Positions 31,615 through 43,231 of a stretch of DNA of 64,000 bases are shown in pieces (the stretch's first letter is position 1; each line of letters starts with the position of its first letter). The DNA lies in NCBI GenBank assembly GCA_019096195.1, contig JAGTXK010000257.1, forward strand, positions 62,001 through 126,000. Reading direction: 5' to 3'. The position numbers were made by a program, and so were the translations under genes. The stretch is from Boletus sp. NGJ (taxonomy: Eukaryota > Basidiomycota > Agaricomycetes > Boletales > Boletaceae). The notes under the pieces were generated by a model. The model worked only from the letters and a program-made list of their open reading frames with translations, was not told the origin of the DNA and searched no databases.

Positions 31615-33650
31615 GTGACCTCCATGACTCCACACAGACTGGAGGTTGTGTTGAACCCACATGTGCAGCTAAGGAGATTCGCCTCAACATGTCCACTCTT
31701 TCTAACCCAAATCCCTCATGCCCTCCATCTCCTTAGTCTCCTACCCAATTCTGCCCTTCTCTGCACTTGTAAATTCAGGCTCCTCAGATTGTTTCATAGA
31801 TACTTCTTTCATAAATAAAAATGAACTTTCAACCTACCCCATCCCTCCACTCCATCTCCATCTCTTTGACAGAACTACCAATAGCACGATCACCTGAGCT
31901 ATCAACCTCTCAGTCTGCTTCGCAACCAGTGACATCACCCTGATGACTTTCTACATCACTCCACTGGATTCCGCCTGCTCCATTGTCCTAGGACACAACT
32001 GGCTCACTTGCCACAATCTGTTAATTGATTGAATCACGAGCAGTATCACATTCTGTTCATCCAAGCAGTGTTTGCTAGCAACCCCAAGCTCCCCTCTGCA
32101 GCCTCTGGAATCACTTCCTCTGGCTGACACCCCACCCGATCCACTGCATTTCTCTGACTACAAAGCTCTGCTCATAGCACTCATTAGTGCACTAGCATTC
32201 ACACTAGCCTGTCACCTTGAGGGCTCCATTCAATTTAGCTTGCAACTCCGTCCCCAGGAGAGTGATCTCTGCTCCGCTACCATCACTTCCCCAGAACCAG
32301 TCGATCTTTCCAGTGTTCCTCCAGAATATCATGATTTCCCCAATGTCTTTAGCAAGAGCAAAGCTTTCTGGCTTGCTCCATGCTGGAAACACAATCTGAA
32401 GATCGATCTGGAGGACAGAGCCTCTCCTCCCTTGGGAACTACCTACTCTCTTTCCACCTCTGAACTCGGCTCTCTCCATGCTTTCCTCGATGAGCACCTA
32501 GCCATGGGCTTCATCAGACCCTCTTTCTCCACCCATGCCGCCCCAGTCCTCTTTGTTCACAAGAAGGATGGTTCACTCCGCCTTTGCGTCAACTTCCAAG
32601 GACTCAATAAGATCACAAAGAAAGACTGCTACCCACTCCCCCATATCTCCAACCTCCTAGATGCTCCAACCTGCACAAAGATTTACACCAAGATTGATCT
32701 CTGGCATGCCTACCATTTGGTTTGCATTGCTGACGGAGATGAATGGAAAATGTCTTTCCAAATGTGCTATGGCTTTTATGAGTGGCTAGTAATGCCTTTC
32801 AGTCTTATCAACACCCCCACAGCTTTCCAATGGTTCGTCAACACCATTTTCACAGATCTTCTAGATGTTAGCATGATCGTCTACCTGGATGACATCCTGA
32901 TCTTCTCTGCAGATAAAACTGCTCACAGAGAACATATCCAGGAAGTCCTCCGATGACTCTGCAAAACCTGAGAAATGTGAATGGTCCACCGACACTACGT
33001 AGTACCTCAGCTATATCATCACGCCCTCCAGCCTTACGATGTCTTTGGACAAAGTCAAAGCCATGCAGAACTGGCTGAAACCTCGTAAAGTCAAGGATAT
33101 CCAATCCTTCCTCGGATTTGCCAACTTCTACTGGTGTTTCATCACCAATTACTCCAACATCGTCATTCCACTAACCCAGTTGACCTGCAAGGGTATTCCT
33201 TGGGTCTTCGGAGATGACTGCCAATCCATCTTCCTTTCACTAAAGGAAGCCTTCACCACTGCTCCCATCCTCACCCATTGAGCTTCTGATGCTCCGATAA
33301 TCATAGAAACTGATGCCTCTAACTATGCCATTGCCAGAATTCTTTCCATCTGTTGTCCAGATGAAGAACTCTGGCCTGTTGCCTTCTTTTCACAGATGCT
33401 CACCACTCTGGAGCTCAACTACAACACTCATGATAAGGAGCTCCTTGCCATCCACGAGTCTTTCCAGACTTGGCAGCACTATCTCAAAGGCTCCAGAACC
33501 CCAATTGATGTCATCACCAACCACAAGAACCTGGAATACTTCACCACCTCGAAACTCCTGACCCACTGGCAAGCCCAGTGGTTGGAGTTCCTCTTCCAAT
33601 TCCACATGATCATCCACTTTCGCCCTGAATGACTTGGCACGAAACCTGAT
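31615..33650 (+). pseudogene. Gypsy-3 protease, reverse transcriptase and RNase H region (fossil)
   Basis: Protease-like region at 31,700-32,060 (SILVLGHNWL-type sequence), then reverse transcriptase (PVLFVHKKDGSLRLCV, KIDLWHAYHLV, YLDDILIFS) and RNase H (IETDASNYAI, THDKELLAI, TNHKNLEYF). Broken. Confidence 0.87.
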
Positions 33651-33839
33651 GCCCTTACTAGATGCTGGGATGTCTATCCCAAAGAGGGGGATAAGGACTA
33701 CACTCACATCAATCCACATAATTTCTGCCCCATCTTTACACAGGAACAGCTCACTTCTTCTCTCTGCACTACTTATCTTGCAGCTCCAGTACTTCGGGCT
33801 AGCACCCTGTTTGATATAGAGCAACTCCACAGTGACATC

Positions 33840-35286
33840 CTATCCACACTCCCTTCCAACCCACTCACCAAACTACATATGTCCTCTCCCAATCCAGACT
33901 CACGCTGGTCAGTTGACGAAGATGGCTTCCTCCATCTCAACAAGTGCATCTATGTCCCTGATGCCAATGACCTCCAACTCCGAGTCCTCCAGTACAAACA
34001 CGACCATCCCCTCTCCAGACATTTTAGCCAAAATTGGACATTGGAACTTGTACACCATAAATACACCTGGCCAAGGATAAGGATGTTTGTAAAAGAATAT
34101 GTCTCCTCCTGCACCACTTGTGCCTGCACAAAGGTTCCAAGACACTGACCCTATGGGTTGTTGAAACAACTCCCCATCCTGGAGAAGCCATGGAATTCCA
34201 TCTCTATGGATTTCATCAAGCAACTCCCCTTGTCCTCCGGATTTACTGCTATCCTCATCATCATAGACTGATTATCCAAATAGTACATCTTCATCCTGAC
34301 ATATGACATGGTAACATCCCTGGACCTTGGCAAAACTATTCCTACTCCATGTCTTTTCTAAGCACAGAGTTCCCTCTCACATAACCTCTGACCGAGGTTC
34401 AGAATTCATCTCTCATTTCTTCCGCTCGCTTGGAAAAGCTCTCAACATCCGCCTCCACTTCACCTCCGGTTACCACCCCGAAGGAGACGGTCAGACAGAA
34501 CAGATGAACCAGATACTCAAACAGTACCTCCGCATATATTGCAACTACCAGCAAGACAACTGGTCCAAACTCCTTCCATTAGCAGAGTTCACATACAACA
34601 ACACTCCAAGTGCTACTACCAGTGTCTCCCCGTTCTTCACCAATAAAGGCTACCATCCCAACATTACAGTACATCCCAAGCATGACCTCACCTCTGCTAA
34701 AGCCTGCGAATATTCCATAGACCTCAATTCCCTCCATGACTACCTCCATGAAGAAATGGCTGCCGCCCAAAAGCATTATCAAGGAACCACAGATGCTAGG
34801 CAATCTCTGGCACTGGACTCCAAAGTCAGCGTCCTGGTCTTCGTAAAAGCCAAGTACTTCCGCTCCACTAGGCCTTCAAAGAAACTCTCCAAGAAGAACC
34901 TAGGGCCCTATCCAATCATCACGCAGGCAGGCTCTCACTCCTTCACACTCTGACTCCCCGAGTCAATGAAGTTTGTTCATCCAGTCTTTCATGTCTCACA
35001 ATTAGAATTCTCCATACCCAACACCATACCTAACCGGGTACAATCTCTGCCACCTCCAGTTAAAGTAGATGGAGAACCAGAGTATGAAGTTTCAGAGACC
35101 CTCAACTCAAAGATAGACCAACATTTTTGGAACTGCAAACTCCTATACCTTGTCCGTTGGTCAGGATACAAAGGAACAGATGAAGAAACCTCATGGTTTC
35201 TAGCCACCAAACTCAGCCATGCTTCCGAACTTGTCCATGACTATCACACTTGCTACCTGGACAAACCCAGACCTCACTCCGCATAA
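33840..35286 (+). pseudogene. Gypsy-3 integrase and chromodomain (fossil)
   Basis: Integrase motifs CTTCACTK-type zinc region, ITSDRGSEFISHFF, YHPEGDGQTEQMNQ, LAEFTYNN, followed by the chromodomain at about 35,080-35,240 (EPEYEVSETLNSK, LLYLVRWSGYKG, TSWFLATKLSHA). Broken. Confidence 0.88.
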
Positions 35287-35318
35287 TCGGACACAAACTC
35301 CATTGGATGAAGAAAATA

Positions 35319-36118
35319 CTAAACTTCTTCCTCTACTCCCTCCTCTTTGCTCTCCTCCCCATTCTCCTCAATTTCTTCTGTGGCCAACCCCACCAACTCC
35401 TTCTCTGCCTTTTCCTTTTCCCCTTCCCCTATCTTCTCCGAGCCCAACTCCCCACTCCCATGCACCTCCTCCACTTTTAGGTCGACCAGGCACTCTAGCA
35501 GTACATTTTGCTGCTTCAAATGCCTGTTCTGGGACCTCAGGGCATTCCGAATCTCCCAAAGAATCTCCATTAGCCCCAATAGCACCCCTGGTGCTGCTTT
35601 GTCTGTGTTGGAGCCACTAGGTCCTGCCTTGCCAGTCTCCACCCTCCACTTTTTCTTCCACTTCTCTGGCTGCTCCTTGCCGGGCTGCTCACACTTCACT
35701 TTTGCGTCACAACACTCAATGCATGACTTTAACTTCCCAGGGTTGAGCATGCACTCGAGGCCCCGGTTGTCACAGCAAATGCACAACTGCTCCACTGCCT
35801 TCCTCTTCTTCCTCTGTTTGATGCTTTGATGCACCCTAATCTCCTCCACCTGTGAAGTCTGGTTAGTTTTGTCGAACTCTGGTTAAAGCGACTCACCCTG
35901 TGTACAGCCTCCTCCTCGGCCTCATGGTGCACCTTCTCTTCCTCCTCATACGCCTTCTGCTCAGCCTCCTCATGTGCCCTCCTCTCCGCCTCCTCTTTCC
36001 GGGCCCATGCTCGTCTCTGCTGTTCAGCATACTTGGTTGCACTGACCTCCTCATTGTCATCCTCGTTCTCTGTGATACACTTGTCAGACCACTCCTTGAT
36101 GTTGTCGAGGTCAGACAT
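35319..36118 (-). CDS. Spliced antisense gene inside gypsy-3, cysteine-cluster and coiled-coil protein
   Basis: Lies on the strand opposite to gypsy-3 between its chromodomain and 3' LTR. Two exons (36118-35897 and 35849-35319) join in phase across a 47-nt intron with GTGAGT donor, CTAAC branch site and TTCACAG acceptor, giving 250 residues with no break. Start MSDLDNIKEWSDKC; residues about 25-72 form a charged, Ala/Glu/Arg-rich helix. Next come a basic QRKKRK and a cysteine cluster CX2CX6CX9CX2CX6C (CICCDNRGLEC, then CIECCDAKVKC), suggestive of but not identical to a Zn2Cys6 DNA-binding domain, a Leu-rich stretch and an acidic C-terminal tail. Similar proteins exist as remembered hypothetical genes in agaricomycetes. 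Function unknown; perhaps regulates the element or was captured. Confidence 0.65.
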
Positions 36119-36261
36119 GGCAGGGAATAAGGGTAATGCAGAATTGGCCAGGGCACACCCTCACCCTTTGTATCCTTTTTTTCAACTCCGATTTTTTCCT
36201 CCACTTCAATTTTCCCCCACTCCACATTGTCTCTTACCTAGGCCTTCAGGGGTTCAGGCCT

Positions 36262-36274
36262 AAGAGGGGGATAC
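36262..36274 (+). other. Gypsy-3 polypurine tract
   Basis: AAGAGGGGGATAC immediately before the 3' LTR. Confidence 0.65.
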
Positions 36275-36860
36275 TGTCATATCCTGTGCAACTCAACAAG
36301 TCCAACTCTGGACCTTGTCCATAACTCTGGTGTGTTCCCCCTCAGAGTACACACTCATACCCTTGGACTTGTAACTCACCCCACATAGTATCCCTACTTC
36401 CTCATTCAAACATAAAGTTATGTCCTACTCATCTGTCTTAGTCCTGCTTTGTAGCTGTCTCCAATCCAGTGTCTGTCTCACTTAAGAGCACCACTCCAGC
36501 AAGGTCCCAACTCTGTTTCTAATTACTCAGCTACTACTTACTCATTACACCTTACAAACTCCATTAGTAATCTCATTTTTGATCATATATAAACCTTCAC
36601 TACTACTCTTGTAAAGTTAGTTTGAATATCAACTCTGAACACCACTCCTGTCCTCTGTCCAAGTCTCAATGACTCACTCTGATCCTCTGCTTGACTTGAC
36701 GTTTGACCATGTCGAGTCCAAACCTCTGATCTTATTACGTCCTCGAAATCCAGGACATCAAACTTGAGCAAGGGTGCATCACATAAGGTGAAGCCAAGTT
36801 CCAACACTCTCAAGTAACTCCAGTCCTTTGGAGTTGCATCAGAGTTGTCCATTCTTAACA
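36275..36860 (+). repeat. Gypsy-3 3' LTR
   Basis: Starts TGTCATATCCTG, ends CTTAACA. Its stretch about 36,420-36,800 is virtually identical to the inverted solo LTR at 38213-38799 while differing more from its own 5' LTR. Confidence 0.9.
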
Positions 36861-38212
36861 CTGAGATGGATTGTCCAACAGAGTCAGATGGCTGAATGTC
36901 ATCTTCCCCACCTGCCTCAGCAACATACCAGTTGTGTAGAAGTCTTCCTGTATGGCTGAGGACCTTTCCACAGGTTGGGTGATACCAACAGCATTTTTTT
37001 TTTCTTATTTCTTGGACTTGGTGGCATAGTGTATGGTTTGTGACATGCTCAGGCCACAAGTCACATGCATGACCCAGTGCCACTGTTATGCTGGGTAACA
37101 ATGTGACATGTTCCTAAGTAATCAACCTGTTTGATTACTGGACTAGCAGGACTTGAGGGGAAAATACCTCCTGAGGCCCAATGGTTCCTCAGACTGGGGA
37201 CCGACTGCTAGCTTTACATAGAGTGTCCTTGGTTGCCTCTATGACCAATGGCAGAGTCTTAGATTTACCACAGTGGCGCAATCCTCCGAGAAGGAAGGGC
37301 AGACTGGATGTGGAGGCTAGCAACTATATTGCTGGGCTTGCACAAACCAACCTCTGTTGGTTGTTGGAGTTGCCGAAGCTTTAGAAGCAGGTTCGGACAG
37401 CAACGAGGCCACACAAGTGCACAGTGATGAGGAAGACAATCACGAGCACAAGGGCAATCACCTCCAGAGCAGGAGCGAGGCTTCTGAGGTGAAGTGGAAC
37501 TGGTAGCAGGAGAAGCTGGTAGATTATATGGGAAGTTATGTAGATCTAGGTTAGAGTTATATGAAGGGCCAGTGTCCCTATATATAGGCCCTGCCCATCT
37601 AGGGCAGGCTTCATATCATATATGGTAATCATAAGTCGCAGACAGAAGATTACCATAGTGGATCAAGGCATCAGTCAAATGGTAGGTTGGGATACTAGGC
37701 TGTGCATGAGAAACCACAGCTGAGGAGGCAATGTCTATGATCAGATCAAAAGAGGTGAAATGCATGTATCAGTGGAATAGGGAGGCAGTGTCCAAACCAA
37801 ACAGGTAACTTTCTAGAAAGGGAGTTCCTGATGGGGCAATGCCTGAGTTGGTGTCATGGAGGAATCCCTGGGGAATCCCTGGTCTGAGTTGAAGAACAAG
37901 TTGTCCCATAGTCCTATGGGGGGTGAAGGGAGAGGAAAAGATATACCCTCTCCTGTGACCGTAAGAGCCACAAGTCACATGCATGTCACGTGCTTCCTTG
38001 CACATTCCTCTCTGACTTTCTCAAATTCTTATTGGCATTCAATCAGTCCCTCATCATGGTAAGGTCAAAGGAAAAGGAAAAAATCTCTAGGCTTGACAAG
38101 CTTGGTCAGTCACTGACTGACCTTCATGGGAAAATTGACTCCATTAATTGTAGGTGAAACTATACATTTGAAGCACTGACATAGTATATGTGTATCAGGC
38201 AAAGAGTGAGCA
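36861..38212. other. Inverted segment between two oppositely oriented gypsy-3 LTRs
   Basis: Holds, reversed relative to its surroundings, the N-terminal piece of the CACTA Tnp2 gene (36,866-37,080, minus strand: WYHPTCGKVLSHTGRLLHNW), a solo gypsy-2 LTR, and at 37,990-38,212 a possible first exon (MVRSKEKEKISRLDKL) with a GTAGGT...CAG intron. Turning it around restores both flanking target duplications. Confidence 0.75.
37084..37966 (-). repeat. Solo LTR of the gypsy-2 family
   Basis: Reverse-orientation copy of the 909-bp gypsy-2 LTR, beginning TGTTATGCTGGG and ending GTAAGA (a degraded CA end), flanked by a perfect 5-bp target duplication GCCAC (37079-37083 and 37967-37971). No internal region is attached, so it arose by LTR-LTR recombination. 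Confidence 0.88.
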
Positions 38213-38799
38213 TGTTAAGAATGGACAACTCTGATGCAACTCCAAAGGACTGGAGTTACTTGAGGGTGTTAGGACTTGGCTTCACCTTATGTGATGCACC
38301 CTTGCTCAAGTTTGATGTCCTGGATTTCGAGGACGTAATAAGATCAGAGGTTTGGACTCGACATGGTCAAACGTCAAGTCAAGCAGAGGATCAGAGTGAG
38401 TCATTGAGACTTGGACAGAGGACAGGAGTGGTGTTCAGAGTTGATATTCAAACTAACTTTACAAGAGTAGTAGTGAAGGTTTATATATGATCAAAAATGA
38501 GATTACTAATGGAGTTTGTAAGGTGTAATGAGTAAGTAGTAGCTGAGTAATTAGAAACAGAGTTGGGACCTTGCTGGAGTGGTGCTCTTAAGTGAGACAG
38601 ACACTGGATTGGAGACAGCTACAAAGCAGGACTAAGACAGATGAGTAGGACATAACTTTATGTATGAATGAGGAAGTAGGGATACTATGTGGGGTGAGTT
38701 ACAAGTCCAAGGATATGAGAGCATACTCCAAGGGGGAACATGCCAGAGTTATGGACAGATGTCCAGAGTTGGACTTGTTGAGTTGCATGGGATATAACA
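38213..38799 (-). repeat. Solo LTR of the gypsy-3 family
   Basis: Reverse-orientation, about 587 bp, TG...CA. Its right flank is CTCAG (38800-38804). Its left flank does not match, but the reverse complement of the far breakpoint (36861-36865) reads CTCAG, which supports the inversion. Confidence 0.9.
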
Positions 38800-41700
38800 C
38801 TCAGATGCAGAGAGCACCAATGCAATCATCCCAGCACACTCTGACTCAGGCATGTTTGAGCAATACCACAGTACATCTCTCTCTCAACATATAGCTTCCC
38901 CTCTAACCTACAATAATACAGACTTGAATGTACTATGTGCAACACCAAAGGCCCATACTCAGAAGCAGAGGACTGTGATCATGTATCAGATGGATTGGTT
39001 TCAACCCATTCTGGACCCAAAACAGCATCTGATGCCAGTCCAGAGGACTCAAATTGGACATGGACAGAGGCTGACAGAGGGTACCAGTCAGAGCCTGAGG
39101 ATGAGCTTTTGGCAGATGGAGAGATACTCAACAAGCTCAAAGAGATAACAATGAGCTATGAAGAGGAGCTATATGTGATCTATATGCATCTATGTCATCC
39201 ATTTTACACATCGTGACTGATTGGACCATAACATAGACAATGATATACTTTCTGAAGAAGATTGCATTAACATTCAAGCATTCAATTTACTTGTTATGAG
39301 TAAAATTTCATGACAAGCCTTCATGCAGCTCCAGTTTGCCTTCCATGATAAACTCCAGATTGCATCTGAATACACCATTTTTCATCACATGCACATTCTT
39401 TCAGGAGTCAACCCCGTTACCTATGATTGTTGCCCCAACTCTTGTGTCACATATACCAAGAAATTCATCTATTATCAAGCATGCCCATATTGCAACGAGC
39501 CACGTTTCAAGGATGGAAAGGCCCATCAGAGCTTTGTTTACTTTCCATTGATTCACTGTCTACAGGGCTACTTTCGGAGCATTGAGATGATTGAAAAAAT
39601 GTCCTATTGATCCCGCTATCAGTCACAACCTGGGAAGATAGCAGATGTATTTGATGGAGCTCACTACCAACGACTACTATGGCACCGGGTCATTGTTGAT
39701 GGTGTCAAGCTCAGTCATCGCCATTTTTCAGGATCCGATGATGTCACATTGTCCCTTTGCACAGATAGCTATCTACTATTCAAGCAATGCTGGAAGGGAC
39801 CTTCAGCGACTCCAATCCTCATTCAAAACTATAATCTCTATCCCCAAATACACACACATCTTTGCAATCTCATTTGTGTTGGGATCATTCCTGGTCCCAA
39901 ACAACCAAAAGATCTCTTGTCCTTCCTATCACCTCTTGATGATGAAGCCGCCAAACTTGCATATGGAGTCAAGATATTTCATGCTGTACAACAGACAACA
40001 TTTGATCTCCATGCCTACTTTTTGTTCAAGCTTGGAGACATAGTGGCTGTTGAGAAGTTTCTCAACATCAAAGGTCACAATGCTATATACCCATGCCATT
40101 CTTGCGCCATACAAGCTGTCTGTGGAACAGTGAGCAAAACATATTATGTTCCCCTTGACCCTCCAAAGAACATTCATAACACCAGTGTGCAAAGTTGGGA
40201 CCCAGCCACTCTGCCACTTCAGAAACACAAGGATTTTGTCGAGACTGCTACTATGATACATACAGCTACAACAAAGGCTGCAAAGGAACAGATTGTGAAG
40301 GAAACAGGAAACAAGGGCTTGCCTGCAATGTCTCGTGTTCAATCTCTGGACTATGCTCAGGCAGTACCATGGGAATGATTCCATCTTCTACTTGAAAACA
40401 TCATTCCTAACCTCATTTACTTTTGGACTGGGAACTTCAAGGGCCTTGATGTAGGCATGGAAGAGTTCGAGATTGAACCTCATATCTGGGAAGAAGTTGG
40501 ATGAGAGACTGCAGCAGTTGTTCAAGACATGCCAACTACCTTTGTACGCATTCTCAGCAACATTGCACATGATCGATCACTCTTCACAGCCAAATCATGG
40601 GGGTTTTGGAGGAACAAGTACTACAAACATATATGCAAGCTGGGAGACATCATGAAGGTTATGTTGCGATTTCAGATCGCTGTTACACAAGTTGCGGAAA
40701 TCAAGCAACATCTGATTGATTGGGTTCGGAGATACGAAAGGTATGTATAGCTACAAAGTGTATAGCTACAAAGTGGTACAACATGTTGAGGCTAAACCTG
40801 TTCCCAGGTACTATTACCAGTACCATGAAGAGCGCCTGTCCACTTGTACATTGACAATCCATGGCCTACTCCATCTTGCAGACGGAATCCAGGAATGTGG
40901 CCCAATTTGGATGACATGAACATTCTACATCGAGAGGTTTTGCAGTATGCTTTAGCAGAGCCTTCAATCTCATGTGCAACCTTGAAGTACATAACTTGAA
41001 TAAATTGTTACTCCATGCGATCTATTTGGAACAACTTGGTGTGTGCTACAACCTGCAAGATGAACTTCAATACATCAGCGACCAAATCAACAATGGTCCA
41101 ATCGGTCACAAACAAGTCCTAGATAACTGTAGGTATCCTATGTTTCATTTCCACAAGCTCATGCTGAGTTTTCTAGATCCTGATTATGTTTTTCACCCGC
41201 CATACAAGGCCATCAAGTGCCTTGAACATGAGCTATACATAAAAATTACAAAGTATCTCGCACAAGTTCTTAAAAAGTGTAGTTCCAAGGTCAAGCACCA
41301 CCTATCTCTTGCCTCGATGTCTGGATATTCTGCCAGCAAGCTCAGAATACAGAATGATGGAGACAATTTTTGAACAAAACATGCTTCTCAGAGGTCTGGT
41401 AATCTAGAAAGAAGAAACTATTATGTTCAGGTATGTACATTCACTTTACATACATCCTATCTGATGACAAAATGGGTACAGTACAGGATAACGTACCAGG
41501 ACCACACCCAGATAGTGAAGCACCTGGGCTACAGTGACCTCGAGAAAATCTTGATCATCACCTTACCTGACAAGTCATTCCTTACTACTGACTTCAGTGA
41601 GCGCACGATTGCCCTTGCACTTGCTACACTGTGGGACACCAATGGTAGGGATGCAACTGAGGAGAACATATATATGACAGAGTGAAGGGCAAGTGTCATA

Positions 41701-41860
41701 ATGGATGTTCGAAGTCTTCAAGCTGTCATTGGCCTGGTTCAAACACGAGGAAAATGGGGGATCATAGATAGAACTGGAGAGAGCATTATGGCAACATTCA
41801 GAGATGTTGAGATGGAGACTGGACTCACTGTGAAAAGTAAAAACACTATTACAGAATGTC
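38800..41860 (+). pseudogene. Decayed CACTA-type transposase (Tnp2 family)
   Basis: Transposase remnant of the CACTA (EnSpm) superfamily. Motifs in family order: YTKKFIYYQACPYCNEPRF (zinc-like, about 39,455-39,510), VYFPLIHCLQGYFRS, then LIQNYNLYPQIHTHLCNLI with IIPGPKQPKD (39,820-39,910), LGDIVAVEKFLNIKGHN with YPCHSC (40,040-40,105), TYYVPLDPP, LTIHGLLHLADGIQ (40,850-40,890) and a C-terminal IDRTGESIMATF (41,770-41,800). Several stops, frame changes and probable short introns (for example GTATGT near 40,741). Its N-terminal part lies in the inverted segment at 36,866-37,080. The solo gypsy-3 LTR inserted between the two. No clear CACTA terminal repeats were found. Confidence 0.75.
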
Positions 41861-43231
41861 CTAGAAACTAATGTGTAGAGAATCAATGGCTGTGTCACTG
41901 ATGTCTGGGACACATCTTTCTAGTGTCAGCCACTAGTCACTAGTATTTATGTCCCTCTTTGAGTGACGATAATTCTCAGTGTCAAGCCATTGGGGGATCA
42001 TGATTATGAATGTCAGATACCAAAGTCCATCCTGTATGGATATACAACTGTGTGTGTCATGCCATCATTCCTCTCGCCTGAGGCCATGTTGTCATCAACG
42101 ACAGCTCAACGACTCAGACACCACTGCTGCCGCCCTCTCACCCAACACGATCATAGTGTCATCATCATCATTGCACTCACCTTGCCTCTGCCTGCACTCG
42201 CCTCACAACTTGATTGTGACAATGACAAAAATGTGACAATTGTGCTGAAGCTCAGCTTAGTCTTACCATCTGGATCTTAGTGTGTGGGTGCTTGTGGATA
42301 GGTAGCTTACATACCTCAATAGGAATTTTCAAGCAATGATACTTGCTAATACCCTCTTGCAGTTGGGTCATTTAGTCTAATGGTTAAACGGGTCTTACAC
42401 CTTCTGGTTTTAAAAGTCCCCCGAAGTCATGTGTTCAATTCCCCTGATCTGAACATATTATTACTACTGTATGTATTTCAACTCTTTCCTAACAGAATTA
42501 TGGATATCTGGACAGTAAACCACACCAAGCTTGTGGTCATTTATTTACTTATTTTGCAGTGGATGGCACTCTGGTTCAATGACAAGGACACTAATTTCTA
42601 GTTGACCAAATGTCCATTCCAGTGTCACATTGGACAGTAATCTTTAATGCCAGACACTTTTTTGTAATGTCAGGGACATTAACTATTATTGAATTGGACA
42701 CTAATGTATAGCGACTTTACTATTCACAGTGACTCGGGGATATCGAAAGTGATGATGATTTGGTCAACCTCCATTAGTACCTACAATACGGGTGCTCTGC
42801 CTTCAAGTTCCAGTCGTGAGAGGTCTGTTTTGTGGCCTTTCGTAGATAATCAGTCAAGGTAGACGTTGAAAAATAGTGCTGTGAGGTCCTGGGTGCTAAT
42901 TATCAATGACCGCATCAGTGTCTTTAATCAGTCGTGACACCGCCCCGTCCTTGAAAAGACGTGACCACACGATCAATGACGAGGACCCATATTTCCTTGT
43001 GATTGTTGACACGGCCACTTTTAAAAAGTGACTTTACTTCCCTCAGTGATAAGATTTGTTACCCGCACTCTTCCGACCATGTCTCAGATGTAATCGTTGC
43101 TCTGCTATCCCTGAGAAATTGGCAGAACCCTTAGCGAAGTTATTTTGGTCGGCCCGTTGCCCGCATTGCGTGCCTTACATAAGTATATCATGCTTACTGA
43201 TTCCTCTTTCTCTTGCTCCCCCCATTTGCCG
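41861..43231. other. Transition zone between transposon graveyard and host genes
   Basis: No protein gene recognised. It contains a tRNA-like unit (42365-42450) and short recurring GGACACTAAT and CAGTGTCA words that may be degraded transposon ends. CpG dinucleotides become common from about 42,720 on. The last 400 bp should hold the promoter of the F-box gene. Confidence 0.4.
42365..42450 (+). other. tRNA-like sequence, probably a SINE head or tRNA relic
   Basis: An A-box-like TAGTCTAATGG (42373-42383) and a B-box-like TGTTCAATTCC (about 42432-42442) lie at tRNA-like spacing, and GGGTCA can pair with TGATCT at the ends with G-U pairs. The T stem pairs poorly and the anticodon arm cannot be drawn cleanly, so an active tRNA gene is unlikely. 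Confidence 0.4.

Larger units (their letters stand above)
29609..36860 (+). mobile_element. Gypsy-3: fossil Ty3/gypsy chromovirus with an antisense gene
   Basis: LTR retrotransposon fossil on the plus strand, about 7.25 kb. LTRs 29609-30195 and 36275-36860, TG...CA, differ by roughly 7-8 per cent by eye. Order: gag with zinc knuckle, protease region, reverse transcriptase, RNase H, integrase, chromodomain, then an antisense two-exon gene before the polypurine tract. The coding region has several breaks. It sits in the minus-strand gene at 26440-29608. Its target duplication appears only when the neighbouring inversion is undone: GCTC is shared by the left flank (CGCTC) and the far end of the inverted segment (TGCTC). 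Confidence 0.9.

Noticed and set aside
36583-37101. 172-codon minus-strand ORF joining Tnp2-like and LTR sequence
   Set aside because: It crosses an LTR boundary, so its second half is LTR sequence read by chance. Only the first part is a gene piece.
42365-42450. Functional tRNA gene
   Set aside because: The T stem pairs poorly and no clean anticodon arm can be drawn.
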